Shown here: positions 43,480 through 52,032 of the stretch, in pieces
Layout: each line of letters begins with the position of its first letter
Position numbering within the stretch: position 1 is the stretch's first letter
Origin: Bacteroidota bacterium
GTDB lineage: Bacteria; Bacteroidota; Bacteroidia; Chitinophagales; LD1
Reading direction: 5' to 3'
NCBI GenBank assembly: GCA_947475165.1
Contig: CANJLD010000012.1
Span: 1-64,000, forward strand
Length of the DNA stretch: 64,000 bases
Notes under the pieces: generated by a model
What the model was told of the DNA's origin: nothing
Database searches by the model: none
The model's input: the letters and a program-made list of their open reading frames with translations, nothing else
Program-made: the position numbers and the translations under genes

Positions 43480-44265
43480 ATGCAAAGCTCAAAAGTCAAA
43501 GCTCAAATCTCAAAGCAATTAACCGGTTGCCATTCAACTGCTCGTTTTGTTCTTTGTTCTTTATTCTTTGTTCTTTGTTCTTTTGCAGCTTTCTCTCAAG
43601 AAACGGATTCTACTTCTATAAAATTTAATCAAGATGCCAACGCAAAAAAGTTAGCGGTTGGTCAGGATACTACCGCAACATTTACTGTTGAGGCGGATAC
43701 GGTAAAGCCAAAACAGGCTAAGTACATTCGCCCTAAAGGAACGCGCAAATTTTATTGGAACATTGCCGATTATCCCACCGGTGATTCTTCTTTAGTGGCA
43801 AAGAAATTGCGTAGACATTCTCCGCTTTATGCAGCTTTGTTCAGCATGGCTTTGCCGGGGTTGGGACAGGCTTACAATAAAAAGTATTGGAAAATTCCTA
43901 TTGTATATGCTGGCTTAGGGGGATTAGGTTACGCCTGTTATTACACCGCTACTAATTTTGTAGGCTACCGCAACGCTTACCGCGCACAGGTGGCTACAGT
44001 GCCCGACCCTTTTGCTTCTTACAAAGGAATAGATGATAAAAACACACTAAAATCTTACCGCGATTATTTTAAAAAGAACTTAGACATCTCTGCCATTTGC
44101 ACCACGGTGTGGTATGTGCTGAATATTGTAGATGCCACCGTAGATGCTCACCTGTTTGAATGGAATATGAAAGACGATATTCACCTAAGCTGGCAACCGG
44201 TAATGCTTACCAGCCCTAATTATACTTCTACTGCACCAGGGCTTAGGTTGAATTTGAGTTTTTGA
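43480..44265 (+). CDS. DUF5683 membrane protein
   Basis: A 261-aa protein. The C-terminal part has the DUF5683 pattern SMALPGLGQAYNKKYWKIPIVYAGLGGLGYACYY and a later SAICTTVWYVLNIVDATVDAHLFEWNMKDDI, with two membrane segments. The position after parB is typical. The N-terminus is odd: codons 2-12 and the signal-like core (FVLCSLFFVLCSF) are encoded by two different heptanucleotide tracts, so the leader has been rebuilt by short tandem repeats. The start is 3 bp after parB. Confidence 0.88.
   Translation: MQSSKVKAQISKQLTGCHSTARFVLCSLFFVLCSFAAFSQETDSTSIKFNQDANAKKLAVGQDTTATFTVEADTVKPKQAKYIRPKGTRKFYWNIADYPTGDSSLVAKKLRRHSPLYAALFSMALPGLGQAYNKKYWKIPIVYAGLGGLGYACYYTATNFVGYRNAYRAQVATVPDPFASYKGIDDKNTLKSYRDYFKKNLDISAICTTVWYVLNIVDATVDAHLFEWNMKDDIHLSWQPVMLTSPNYTSTAPGLRLNLSF
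43486..43515. repeat. Heptanucleotide tract (AGCTCAA)
   Basis: Four units AGCTCAA, AAGTCAA, AGCTCAA, ATCTCAA at the very start of the DUF5683 gene. Confidence 0.75.
43547..43581. repeat. Heptanucleotide tract (TTGTTCT)
   Basis: Five in-phase units (TTGTTCT, one as TTATTCT) encode the hydrophobic core of the leader of the DUF5683 protein. Confidence 0.85.
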
Positions 44266-44312
44266 TTGAGTTCATTTTCTAACTTTTTGTTTTCTTGCAC
44301 AAAATTTAAACC

Positions 44313-45311
44313 ATGCTTAAAGTAGATACTGCGCTTACGCGAATGTTGGGGATAGATTACCCTGTGATAATGGCTCCCATGTTTTTGGTGAGCAATGCTA
44401 AAATGGTTATTGAAGCTTGTAATGCCGGTATAACCGGTGCCATCCCTGCGCTAAACTACCGCACCGATGCCGAGTTCCGCAAAGCCCTTGATGAAATAAA
44501 AGCCGGTACCAATAAAGCGTATGGCATTAACCTTATCACCAACAAATCGAACATCCGTTTAGAAGAACAACTAAAGACCTGCGTAGAATATAAAGTGCCG
44601 TTTGTAATTACTTCGCTCGGCTCGCCACAAATAGTAATTGATGCTTACAAGCCCCTCGGCTTAAAAGTTTTTGCCGATGTAATTGATTTGGCCTACGCAA
44701 AAAAAGTAGAAGCCATGGGTGCAGATGCCATTATAGCCGTAAACAACCAGGCCGGTGGACATGCTGGAAAAATTTCTCCGCAAGATTTAATTACCACGCT
44801 AGTAAAAAATTGCAAGATACCGGTAATAAGTGCCGGTGGAGTAGGCAACGGTTCGCAAATGAAACAGATGTTAGACTACGGTGCGTGTGGAATTTCTGTG
44901 GGCAGTCCGTTTATTGCCAGTAACGAAGCACCGGTTACTGAAGATTATAAAATGGCTTGCGTAAGCCACGGAGCAAAAGATATTATTTTTACCACCAAAC
45001 TAAGTGGTACACCTTGCACGGTTATCAATACAGATTATGTAAAATCTATAGGCACCGAGCAAAACTGGTTAGAGAAATTCTTAAACAGCAACAAGCGCAT
45101 TAAGAAATGGACGAAGATGATTACTTACTACAAAGGAATGAAGGCATTGGAAAAAGCTGCCTTCGGGGCAACTTACCAAACCATGTGGTGTGCCGGCCCG
45201 AGTATTGAGTATGTTCATTCTATCCGTCCTGTAAAAGAAATTGCGAACGAGCTGACCTCACAATATTTAAAAGAATGTGAAACCCCTGCACCGCATAGTG
45301 TAGTTTCTTAG
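44313..45311 (+). CDS. Nitronate monooxygenase family protein
   Basis: A 332-aa FMN-dependent TIM-barrel enzyme of the 2-nitropropane dioxygenase family: DYPVIMAPMFLVSNAKMVIEACNAG, YGINLITNKSN, GADAIIAVNNQAGGHAGKISP (with the active-site region QAGGHAG), and IPVISAGGVGNGSQMKQMLDYGACGISVGSPF for FMN phosphate. It oxidises alkyl nitronates or acts as an enoyl reductase-like enzyme; substrate not visible. It stands alone between DUF5683 and a lipoprotein gene. Confidence 0.92.
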   Translation: MLKVDTALTRMLGIDYPVIMAPMFLVSNAKMVIEACNAGITGAIPALNYRTDAEFRKALDEIKAGTNKAYGINLITNKSNIRLEEQLKTCVEYKVPFVITSLGSPQIVIDAYKPLGLKVFADVIDLAYAKKVEAMGADAIIAVNNQAGGHAGKISPQDLITTLVKNCKIPVISAGGVGNGSQMKQMLDYGACGISVGSPFIASNEAPVTEDYKMACVSHGAKDIIFTTKLSGTPCTVINTDYVKSIGTEQNWLEKFLNSNKRIKKWTKMITYYKGMKALEKAAFGATYQTMWCAGPSIEYVHSIRPVKEIANELTSQYLKECETPAPHSVVS

Positions 45312-45341
45312 TAAAATGTAATTTTGTTCTGAATATATATC

Positions 45342-45806
45342 TTGATGAAAACCATGCGCTACTTCCTTTTCATTTCCACCTTTGTTGGCATTACTTTCAG
45401 CTTTAACTCCTGCAAAAAAATTACCGAAGACCAACTAATAAATGGTTTATGGCAGGTAGAAAATGTGAGCGTAAACGGCTCGTCAACCAATTATCTGGAA
45501 ACACTTCCGCTCTATACCGATGGCAACGAATGCTGCACTTACAAACTCGATTTTGAGAAAGACAATACCGTTATTGCTTACTACATTACTTACAACAACT
45601 TCAACCGTATATCAGCCGGCAACTGGGAAGCCACCGCTTACAACGAAGTATACATTCAGGTAGATAGTTTTATGGATGGCACTTTTAAAATTACCCAGCC
45701 AAGCATTAAAAATCGCGTATTAACCAGCGATGCCAACCACATTAAAGCATTAGACGGAACACCAACCGATACTGCAGAAACAGTAATAGAAATGCGGAAG
45801 ATTTAA
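45342..45806 (+). CDS. Lipocalin-like putative lipoprotein
   Basis: A 154-aa protein with a signal ending in a lipobox-like SFNSCKK. The mature part (LINGLWQVENVSVNG ... YKLDFEKDNTVIAYYITY ... ISAGNWEATAYNEVYIQVD) follows the lipocalin-like pattern of Bacteroidota lipoproteins, with a Gly-x-Trp start and repeated strands. Ligand unknown. It converges with the dCMP deaminase gene; the two stops are 2 bp apart. Confidence 0.8.
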   Translation: MMKTMRYFLFISTFVGITFSFNSCKKITEDQLINGLWQVENVSVNGSSTNYLETLPLYTDGNECCTYKLDFEKDNTVIAYYITYNNFNRISAGNWEATAYNEVYIQVDSFMDGTFKITQPSIKNRVLTSDANHIKALDGTPTDTAETVIEMRKI

Positions 45807-45808
45807 AA

Positions 45809-46309
45809 TTATTTCTTTTCGTATTGCTGAACTTCCTCGTGGAAGAACTCCAACTTCACTCCTGCTGTTTTAAACATATCCTCACTTTCTGCTCCGGCTT
45901 GATATTTACGCTCACAAACCACGCGCTTAATACCGCAGTTGATTATGAGCATAGCACAAACGCGGCAGGGAGTCATGCGGCAATACAAAGTAGCATTATC
46001 TAAAGCCACACCATTCTTTGCCGCCTGGCAAATAGCATTCTGCTCGGCATGAACGGTGCGCACGCAATGTTCTGTTACGCTTCCGTTTTCGTGAATTACT
46101 TTCTTCATCTGGTGACCAACTTCATCGCAATGCGGTAAGCCCACCGGTGAGCCCACATAACCGGTCACTAGCAATTGATTATCGCGCGCAATCACACAGC
46201 CGCTTCGTCCGCGGTTGCAGGTAGCCCGCTTGCTGATAGCATCCATCACTTCCATAAAATATTCATCCCACGTTGGGCGGATGTATTTGGCTTCTTTGGT
46301 TTCGCTCAT
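45809..46309 (-). CDS. dCMP deaminase / cytidine deaminase-like zinc enzyme
   Basis: A 166-aa protein with zinc motif HAEQNAI (His and catalytic Glu) and TPCRVCAMLIINCGI (two Cys), as in dCMP deaminases and ComEB. The N-terminal part (PTWDEYFMEVMDAISKRATCNRGRSGCVIA) with extra cysteines and a histidine at HCDEVGH suggests the second zinc site seen in T4-type dCMP deaminases. It converts dCMP to dUMP for dTTP synthesis. It is transcribed with the kinase-like gene that ends 5 bp before it. Confidence 0.93.
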   Translation of the reverse strand: MSETKEAKYIRPTWDEYFMEVMDAISKRATCNRGRSGCVIARDNQLLVTGYVGSPVGLPHCDEVGHQMKKVIHENGSVTEHCVRTVHAEQNAICQAAKNGVALDNATLYCRMTPCRVCAMLIINCGIKRVVCERKYQAGAESEDMFKTAGVKLEFFHEEVQQYEKK

Positions 46310-46314
46310 AATTC

Positions 46315-46872
46315 TTATCCTTTTATTTTTTGTAATACTTCGTCCACTTCTTTATAAAGCTTATCAAAACTTCCATCATTGATGAACCGGTAATCGGCAA
46401 GCAACATACAAGCGGCAAGGTTTTGTTTATTTGGGTCGTCCGAATTCATTTCGCGCTCTTCATTTCCGGCAAATATTTCAAAACTTACTTTATCAGTTTC
46501 AGAAGCACGCTCTACAATTCTCGAATAGCGCAACTTCTGGTCAGCATCCACCGCAAACAAATTGAAATTTCCTTTCGCATGCAAAGTGTTAACCTCTCCT
46601 ATTGTTCTTATGCTTTCAATAATACAATCGGTTCCGCTTTCTTTTGCTTTGCGGTACAATTCCTCGGCAATAAAACTCGGAGTGTTTTGTGCGCGCAATT
46701 CATTCGCTGTATTCACTAAGCTATCGCGGTTTACTTCCCGCCCTTTTGCTTTGATAATTTTAGTCAGGTAACCTCGCACCGAAAAATGCGTAAAGCCATG
46801 ATGCTTGGTGAGATAATCTACAATCGTCCCTTTGCCTGCGCCTAACGTTCCTGTAATACCTATAATCTTCAA
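46315..46872 (-). CDS. P-loop nucleotide kinase-like protein
   Basis: A 185-aa protein starting MKIIGITGTLGAGKGTIVDYL, a P-loop of the adenylate-kinase/dephospho-CoA-kinase type, with FSVRGYLTKII after it and VDADQKLRYSRIVERASETDKVSFEIF as a lid-like region. The pairing with dCMP deaminase suggests a deoxynucleotide monophosphate kinase role. The exact substrate cannot be told from sequence. Confidence 0.85.
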   Translation of the reverse strand: MKIIGITGTLGAGKGTIVDYLTKHHGFTHFSVRGYLTKIIKAKGREVNRDSLVNTANELRAQNTPSFIAEELYRKAKESGTDCIIESIRTIGEVNTLHAKGNFNLFAVDADQKLRYSRIVERASETDKVSFEIFAGNEEREMNSDDPNKQNLAACMLLADYRFINDGSFDKLYKEVDEVLQKIKG

Positions 46873-46971
46873 CGGATATATTTTGAGTAAAAATAAACGA
46901 ATTGATTTCGCATAGTTGTTCTTGTGAATAAATTGAAGCTCGATGTGAAAAACAAAAATATTTTTACCAGT

Positions 46972-47451
46972 ATGAATTTCAGAAGAGCAGGATTAGTGAT
47001 AGTAATTGTAATTATGGTTGCATTGTTTTTTCTGAACAGGAAAGACGTAACACTTGTAAAACAGGATAATTTTTCGGTAACACCAATAGGCGAAACGGGT
47101 TATCTGATGAGTTCTGTTCTTCGCCTCAATAATCCCAATCTTCTTTCATCTACTATTAAAATTATTTCACAGAAATATTTTATTGAAGGACGTGAAGTGG
47201 CATTAATGAATGTAGAAGTAAACCAGGGAATTCCGGGAATGAAGGAAACTTCATTTCCTGTAAATGTTCGATTCAGCAAAGAAGATTTGCTGGATATATT
47301 TCCAAAGGATAGCACTTTGTGCTGGTATTCCGCAGGTTCCACTATAAAAGCTGAAGTAATTATTACCGGTGAAATTACTTTTGCCAATATGATGAGTAGC
47401 GGTAAAATTTCGGTTAACCAAAAAGATTCAATTACTATTTCAGGTTTATAA
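46972..47451 (+). CDS. Hypothetical membrane-anchored LEA14-like protein
   Basis: I prefer the ATG at 46972 (MNFRRAGLVIVIVIMVALFF), which gives a signal anchor; a GTG start at 46924 is also in frame. The rest contains VLRLNNPNLLSSTIKIISQKYFIEGREVALMNVEV, a beta pattern similar to the water-stress/LEA2 fold of the gene that starts right after its stop. The two products may act together at the envelope. Function unknown. Confidence 0.75.
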   Translation: MNFRRAGLVIVIVIMVALFFLNRKDVTLVKQDNFSVTPIGETGYLMSSVLRLNNPNLLSSTIKIISQKYFIEGREVALMNVEVNQGIPGMKETSFPVNVRFSKEDLLDIFPKDSTLCWYSAGSTIKAEVIITGEITFANMMSSGKISVNQKDSITISGL

Positions 47452-47925
47452 ATGACAAAACAATTTCATCTTCTGTTTATAGCTGTTATTTTTTCAATGT
47501 TGCTTTCATCCTGCAAAATATATGCACCGGTTTTTAAAACCATCGAGAATGTTCACTATGAAAGAATAGAGAAAACAGGATTTAAGTTAGGTGCAGAAGC
47601 TGTCTTCAATAATCCGAACAAAATAAAATGCACCATTAAAGATATTGAGATAAACGTAATCCTCGATAAAAAATTAGTTGGAATACTAGGAGAAAAATCG
47701 GATGTAGAAGTAGTTAAAGGAAACGAATTCCGAATTCCTTTAGGTATAAAAATTCAACCCGAAGGAACAATTCTTGATGATATTAAAACCCTCTGGGGAT
47801 TTTTTGTTGACAAAGAATCTGAACTTTCATTTGTCGGACAGATAAAAGTGAAAATATTCGGAATAACCGTTCCAATACCCATCAAATATCAGCGCAAGTT
47901 TAAGTTGAGTGAATTCAGGAAGTGA
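47452..47925 (+). CDS. LEA type 2 (WHy-like) lipoprotein
   Basis: A 157-aa lipoprotein (FSMLLSSCKIYAPV) with the LEA2/WHy pattern: ENVHYERIEKTGFKLGAEAVFNNPNKIKCTIKDIEINVILDKKLVG, where FNNPN is the family hallmark. It follows the preceding anchored gene without a gap. Proteins of this type are common in Bacteroidota; role uncertain, probably envelope maintenance. Confidence 0.85.
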   Translation: MTKQFHLLFIAVIFSMLLSSCKIYAPVFKTIENVHYERIEKTGFKLGAEAVFNNPNKIKCTIKDIEINVILDKKLVGILGEKSDVEVVKGNEFRIPLGIKIQPEGTILDDIKTLWGFFVDKESELSFVGQIKVKIFGITVPIPIKYQRKFKLSEFRK

Positions 47926-47979
47926 GTTTTTGTTTCCATTAAAACTGTTGTTACTTTCATCATTACAAAATCAAAAACT

Positions 47980-49047
47980 ATGAGTATCCGTTTCTTTAAA
48001 TACACTTCAGTTTGGGTAAGCATCGGCATCATCATGACATCACTGGTGTTTGGCGGCAAATGGGTTTTTGTTGCTCCGCTTTATGTGTTCGCTTTAATTC
48101 CGCTTATTGAACTTTTCTTTGGCGGAAGTTTAGAGAATATGGAAAAAGCGGAAGAAGAAATTGCGAAGAAAGACTGGAAGTTTGATTTTGTGGTGTGGAG
48201 TGTGGTGCCGCTTCAATTTACATTGTGTTTCTTTTTCCTTAACAGGTTAGATGATAACTCACTTGCCCTTTGGGAAAAACTTGGAATGATGTTCGCTTTC
48301 GGTATTGCCTGCGGTGTATTGGGCATTAACGTAGCACACGAACTCGGTCACCGGAACACCTGGCATGAACAACTCATGAGCAAGATGCTTCTCGCCACTT
48401 CGCTTTACATGCACTTTTTTATCGAGCACAATCGAGGTCACCATAAAAATGTTTCTACCGATGAAGATCCAGCTTCATCAAAATACGGAGAGATTATTTA
48501 TGCTTTCTATTTCCGTTCAGTAATCAATAGCTGGCTTTCGGCATGGCATATTGAGGGAGGGCGGTTGAAGAAAACTAATCAAAGCTTTTGGGGCATTCAC
48601 AACGAAATGCTGGTTTACCAAATCATTCAAATTTCGATGTTGGTTGCTATTGCACTTATCTGGGATTGGAGAGTAATGTTATTCTTTATTGGTGCAGCCA
48701 CTATAGGTTTCCTTTTGCTTGAAACTGTAAACTACATTGAGCATTACGGCTTACGCAGAAAAAAGATTGACGGTGAATACTACGAAAAAGTAATGCCTGT
48801 TCACTCATGGAACAGCAACCACCCGATTGGAAGAATTATGTTGTTCGAACTCACCCGCCACAGCGACCATCATTATATGGCTTCGCGTAAGTATCAAGTG
48901 CTTCGTCACTTCGATTACAGCCCGCAAATGCCCACCGGTTATCCGGGAATGATGGTGTTGGCACTTTTCCCGCCACTATGGTTTAAAGTGATGCATAAAC
49001 AAATAGCAAAATACAGAGCTACCTCCGAAGGAGAAGCATTAGCGTAA
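47980..49047 (+). CDS. alkB: Alkane 1-monooxygenase
   Basis: A 355-aa integral membrane di-iron hydroxylase with about six membrane helices and the histidine boxes NVAHELGHR, EHNRGHHKN, HSWNSNH and LTRHSDHHYMA, plus the NYIEHYGLRR segment specific to AlkB as against desaturases. It oxidises the terminal carbon of medium-chain alkanes or fatty compounds with a rubredoxin partner; no rubredoxin gene is visible in the window. The gene starts 54 bp after the lipoprotein and is followed 3 bp later by the PI-PLC-like gene. Confidence 0.94.
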   Translation: MSIRFFKYTSVWVSIGIIMTSLVFGGKWVFVAPLYVFALIPLIELFFGGSLENMEKAEEEIAKKDWKFDFVVWSVVPLQFTLCFFFLNRLDDNSLALWEKLGMMFAFGIACGVLGINVAHELGHRNTWHEQLMSKMLLATSLYMHFFIEHNRGHHKNVSTDEDPASSKYGEIIYAFYFRSVINSWLSAWHIEGGRLKKTNQSFWGIHNEMLVYQIIQISMLVAIALIWDWRVMLFFIGAATIGFLLLETVNYIEHYGLRRKKIDGEYYEKVMPVHSWNSNHPIGRIMLFELTRHSDHHYMASRKYQVLRHFDYSPQMPTGYPGMMVLALFPPLWFKVMHKQIAKYRATSEGEALA

Positions 49048-49050
49048 AAT

Positions 49051-50172
49051 ATGAGATACATCCCTTTATTAGTTCTATCTGTTTTAATTACCAGTTCTAC
49101 ATTTGCACAAAACGACTCTCTTAAACTGAATCAGATTCAGATTATTGCCAGCCATAACAGTTACAAAAAACGTCCTTCCGAAAAAGAATTGAGGTTCCTG
49201 CTGAAAGTAAAAGATAAACTGGGCAAGGAGAATAACCCGATTGCTTTAGACTACGGTCACCTTCCTTTCGATTCGCAGTTTACTTATTACAATGTGCGCG
49301 GGTTGGAAATTGATATTAACCCCGACCCTAAAGGAGGGTTTTATTACAAAAGAAAAATCAACGCATTTGTTCATGGCTTAAAGCAAAGGTCGGGCATTGA
49401 AGAATTGAAGAAGCCCGGATTGAAAGTGCTTCACATTAAAGATGTTGACTACGAAACCAATTATTACACTTTCAAAGAGTCTTTAATTGCCTTAAAAAAA
49501 TGGAGCGATGAACATCCAAACCATTTACCCATGTTCATCAACATTGAAAGCAAAAGCGGTGCACCGGGCGATGAAAGCGGACTCCTTCGTTTTGCGGGTT
49601 TTAAACGAGCTATTCAATTTGATTTAGCGCAATGCGATAGCATTGATGCAGAAATAAAAGGTGTTTTCGGAAATGATTTGAAAGGAGTAATTACACCAGA
49701 TGCCGTACGCGGTAATTTTACAACTCTCGATGAAATGGCAACTAACAACGCATGGCCTTTGCTAAGTGTATGCAGAGGTAAAGTTCTCTTTGCCATGGAA
49801 GGTAGAGCGGTAGATAATTATCTCGTAAACCACACCGCACTTAAAGGAAGAGCAATGTTTGTTTACAGCGAACCGGGCAGACCGGAAGCCGCTTTTGTAA
49901 AACGCAACAATTCTACGCGAGACAAAGAGAAGATTAAAGAACTTGTAAAACAGGGCTACATCATCCGCACACGCAGCGATGCCGAAACATGGGAAGCACG
50001 CAATAACGATTACACCGACATGAACAACGCGTTTGAAAGCGGTGCGCAAATTACTTCTACCGATTTTTACAAAGCAGATTTGCGCTTCAGCACCTTTCAG
50101 GTTAAATTTCCAAAGGGAGAAGTTGGAAGAAAAGATATTATCAACTCAACAGGTGAGCCGTTAACAGAATAA
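49051..50172 (+). CDS. Ca2+-dependent PI-specific phospholipase C-like protein
   Basis: A 373-aa secreted protein with signal peptide (IPLLVLSVLITSSTFAQ). The TIM-barrel phospholipase motifs are LNQIQIIASHNSYKKRP (catalytic His), YYNVRGLEIDINPDP (metal ligands), GLKVLHIKDVDYE and PMFINIESKSG. It belongs to the calcium-dependent phosphatidylinositol phospholipase family of bacteria. No T9SS domain, so probably periplasmic or lipid-associated. It is 3 bp after alkB; a functional link is not clear. Confidence 0.9.
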   Translation: MRYIPLLVLSVLITSSTFAQNDSLKLNQIQIIASHNSYKKRPSEKELRFLLKVKDKLGKENNPIALDYGHLPFDSQFTYYNVRGLEIDINPDPKGGFYYKRKINAFVHGLKQRSGIEELKKPGLKVLHIKDVDYETNYYTFKESLIALKKWSDEHPNHLPMFINIESKSGAPGDESGLLRFAGFKRAIQFDLAQCDSIDAEIKGVFGNDLKGVITPDAVRGNFTTLDEMATNNAWPLLSVCRGKVLFAMEGRAVDNYLVNHTALKGRAMFVYSEPGRPEAAFVKRNNSTRDKEKIKELVKQGYIIRTRSDAETWEARNNDYTDMNNAFESGAQITSTDFYKADLRFSTFQVKFPKGEVGRKDIINSTGEPLTE

Positions 50173-50181
50173 AATCAACAA

Positions 50182-50850
50182 ATGAAATACTTTACTCCCG
50201 CGTTCTTTAAATTCTTCGATGAATTAGCCAAGAACAACAATAAAGAATGGTTCGAGAAAAACAGAAGTCGTTATGAGAACGATGTAAAAGCTCCATTTAA
50301 AAAGTTAGTAACCGACCTGAATGAAAAACTGCTGCAAGACTTTCCGGATTTAAACCGTGAGATTCACAAAAACATTTTCCGCATCAATCGCGACATTCGT
50401 TTCGCAAAAGATAAATCTCCTTATAAGAACAATGTGGCTGCCGTATTCAGCCGCAAAGGGACACAGGATATTGACTATCCCGGCTTTTACATTCACATAG
50501 GCTCGAAAGAACTTTTAGTTGGCGGAGGGAAGTATGAAGTAAGCAAAGAGCAATTGGCAAAAATCCGTCAGGAGATTTATTACAATAATGGTGGGTTCAA
50601 GAAAATACTGAACGACAAAGCCTTTAAAGAAAAATACAAAACCCTGTCTGGCGATAAGAACAAAGTGTTGCCACCGGAATACAAAGAGTTTGTAAAGGAA
50701 CAGCCGCTTATTGCCAATAAACAATTCTGGTATCACACGCAGTTAACGCGAAAAGACATTACTGGTGACAAATTAGATACACTAATCCTTTCTTACTTTA
50801 AGGCTGGTATTAAAATGAATAAGTTTTTATTAGAAGCAATATCCAATTAG
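50182..50850 (+). CDS. DUF2461 protein
   Basis: A 222-aa cytosolic protein that fits the DUF2461/TIGR02453 family over its whole length: FFKFFDELAKNNNKEWFEKNRSRYENDVKAPF, INRDIRFAKDKSPYKNNVAAVFS, GFYIHIGSKELLVGGGKYEVSKEQL. Function unknown. The gene is 9 bp after the phospholipase gene and 3 bp before the next gene, so it lies in a transcript with both. Confidence 0.93.
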   Translation: MKYFTPAFFKFFDELAKNNNKEWFEKNRSRYENDVKAPFKKLVTDLNEKLLQDFPDLNREIHKNIFRINRDIRFAKDKSPYKNNVAAVFSRKGTQDIDYPGFYIHIGSKELLVGGGKYEVSKEQLAKIRQEIYYNNGGFKKILNDKAFKEKYKTLSGDKNKVLPPEYKEFVKEQPLIANKQFWYHTQLTRKDITGDKLDTLILSYFKAGIKMNKFLLEAISN

Positions 50851-50853
50851 CAG

Positions 50854-51531
50854 ATGAAATTATTGCTGTGTGTTTCTTCCCTTTCTGATATTGAATTATT
50901 CCTGAAAGAATTTTCGGCTTCTCTCCTGCCGCATTCATCCTTAAAATTTCTGCATTCCGCAAAAATTCTTCATCACGAGGTAGTTATTTTGGAAACCGGA
51001 GTAGGTCTTTATCAGACTTCTTACAAAATCACGAAAGCTTTATCGCAACACAAATATCATCTGGCATTGAAGGTTTCGTTTGGCAATGCTTACAAAAAAG
51101 AAATTGCGTTGGGCAATGCACTGAATATTGTAAACGAAAAGCCCGGTGACTTTGGAATGATGGCAGATCGTGAATGGAAAGACCATTACGATTTTAATTT
51201 AATAAGTCGCGAAGATGAGCCGCACATCCGTGGTGGGTTTATCAATCTTACCAATGCATATATGGATGTGTTTGCTCAGTTTAAGAAAGTGGTAGGAGTT
51301 ACAGTAAACCATTATGCCGATAAAAACACTTTCGCGTTGCGTAAAGAAAAATACAAAGCCGATTGCGAAACCGGTGACGGGCTTGGATTTGTTTACCCTT
51401 GTCTGTTCGAGAAACAAAGTTTCTACCAGTTGTGCGTAGTGGAAAGAAATCTTGCAACAGGAGAAGAAAATTATAATCTTGCGAAAGAGAAATTGAATGA
51501 AACCTTAATTGATATACTGCAAAAAATATAA
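50854..51531 (+). CDS. Divergent futalosine-hydrolase-like nucleosidase
   Basis: A 225-aa protein that aligns by eye with the futalosine hydrolase branch of the MTA/SAH nucleosidase family (LLLCVSSLSDIELFL, VVILETGVGLYQTSYKI, VVGVTVN, final NLAKEKLNETLIDIL). However, the usual E-S/M-MEGA segment reads ADCETGDGLGF, and the usual R-x-ISN segment reads CVVERNL, so residues that bind ribose and base are changed. It may have another substrate or no activity. It is the last gene of a close string from alkB. Confidence 0.75.
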   Translation: MKLLLCVSSLSDIELFLKEFSASLLPHSSLKFLHSAKILHHEVVILETGVGLYQTSYKITKALSQHKYHLALKVSFGNAYKKEIALGNALNIVNEKPGDFGMMADREWKDHYDFNLISREDEPHIRGGFINLTNAYMDVFAQFKKVVGVTVNHYADKNTFALRKEKYKADCETGDGLGFVYPCLFEKQSFYQLCVVERNLATGEENYNLAKEKLNETLIDILQKI

Positions 51532-51534
51532 ATA

Positions 51535-52020
51535 CAGCACGCAGATAACGCTGATGATTAAGATTTCATAAGATTCAGAATGAAAGAAGATTACTTAAAT
51601 AGCAATTATAAACACACGGATAAAACCGAAAAAATCATAAAGGCATTTTATAAGGTTTATAATGCGCTCGGCTTTGGCTTTCTGGAAAAGGTTTATGTAA
51701 ACGCATTAATGCACGAACTTATTAAAGAAGGTTTTTTTGCTGAAAAAGAAAGACAGATAAAAGTTTACTATGACCAAAGAATGGTTGGTGAATATTATGC
51801 CGATTTAATTATTGATAGTTTGGTTATAATTGAAGTAAAAGCTGCCGAAGCACTTGCAGAAGAACACGAACACCAACTTATCAATTATCTAAAAGCAACA
51901 GAAATTGAAGTAGGGTTGCTGTTGAACTTTGGAAAGAAGCCGGAAGTAAGAAGAAAAGCATTCTCAAACGATAAAAAGAATCTTATTTAATCATAAAAAA
52001 TCAGCGTTATCTGCGTGCTG
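51535..52020. mobile_element. Small inverted-repeat-bounded unit carrying a GxxExxY gene
   Basis: A perfect 21-bp terminal inverted repeat (51535-51555 and 52000-52020) brackets a single gene; the match resumes further in with ATAAGATTC and GAATCTTAT. The unit is 486 bp. There is no clear target duplication next to it. The structure is that of a miniature mobile element or insertion cassette. Confidence 0.6.
51580..51990 (+). CDS. GxxExxY protein with PD-(D/E)xK nuclease-like core
   Basis: A 136-aa protein with the family motif GFGFLEKVYVNAL at residues 29-41 and the nuclease-like sequence YYADLIIDSLVIIEVKA (D, then E-x-K) near residue 87, followed by HQLINYLKATEIEVGLLLNFGK. The family is often called GxxExxY; its function is unknown, but the D-ExK pattern fits the PD-(D/E)xK nuclease fold. 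It lies between perfect inverted repeats and its last codons overlap the inner right repeat. Confidence 0.9.
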   Translation: MKEDYLNSNYKHTDKTEKIIKAFYKVYNALGFGFLEKVYVNALMHELIKEGFFAEKERQIKVYYDQRMVGEYYADLIIDSLVIIEVKAAEALAEEHEHQLINYLKATEIEVGLLLNFGKKPEVRRKAFSNDKKNLI

Positions 52021-52032
52021 GAAATTTAAATC

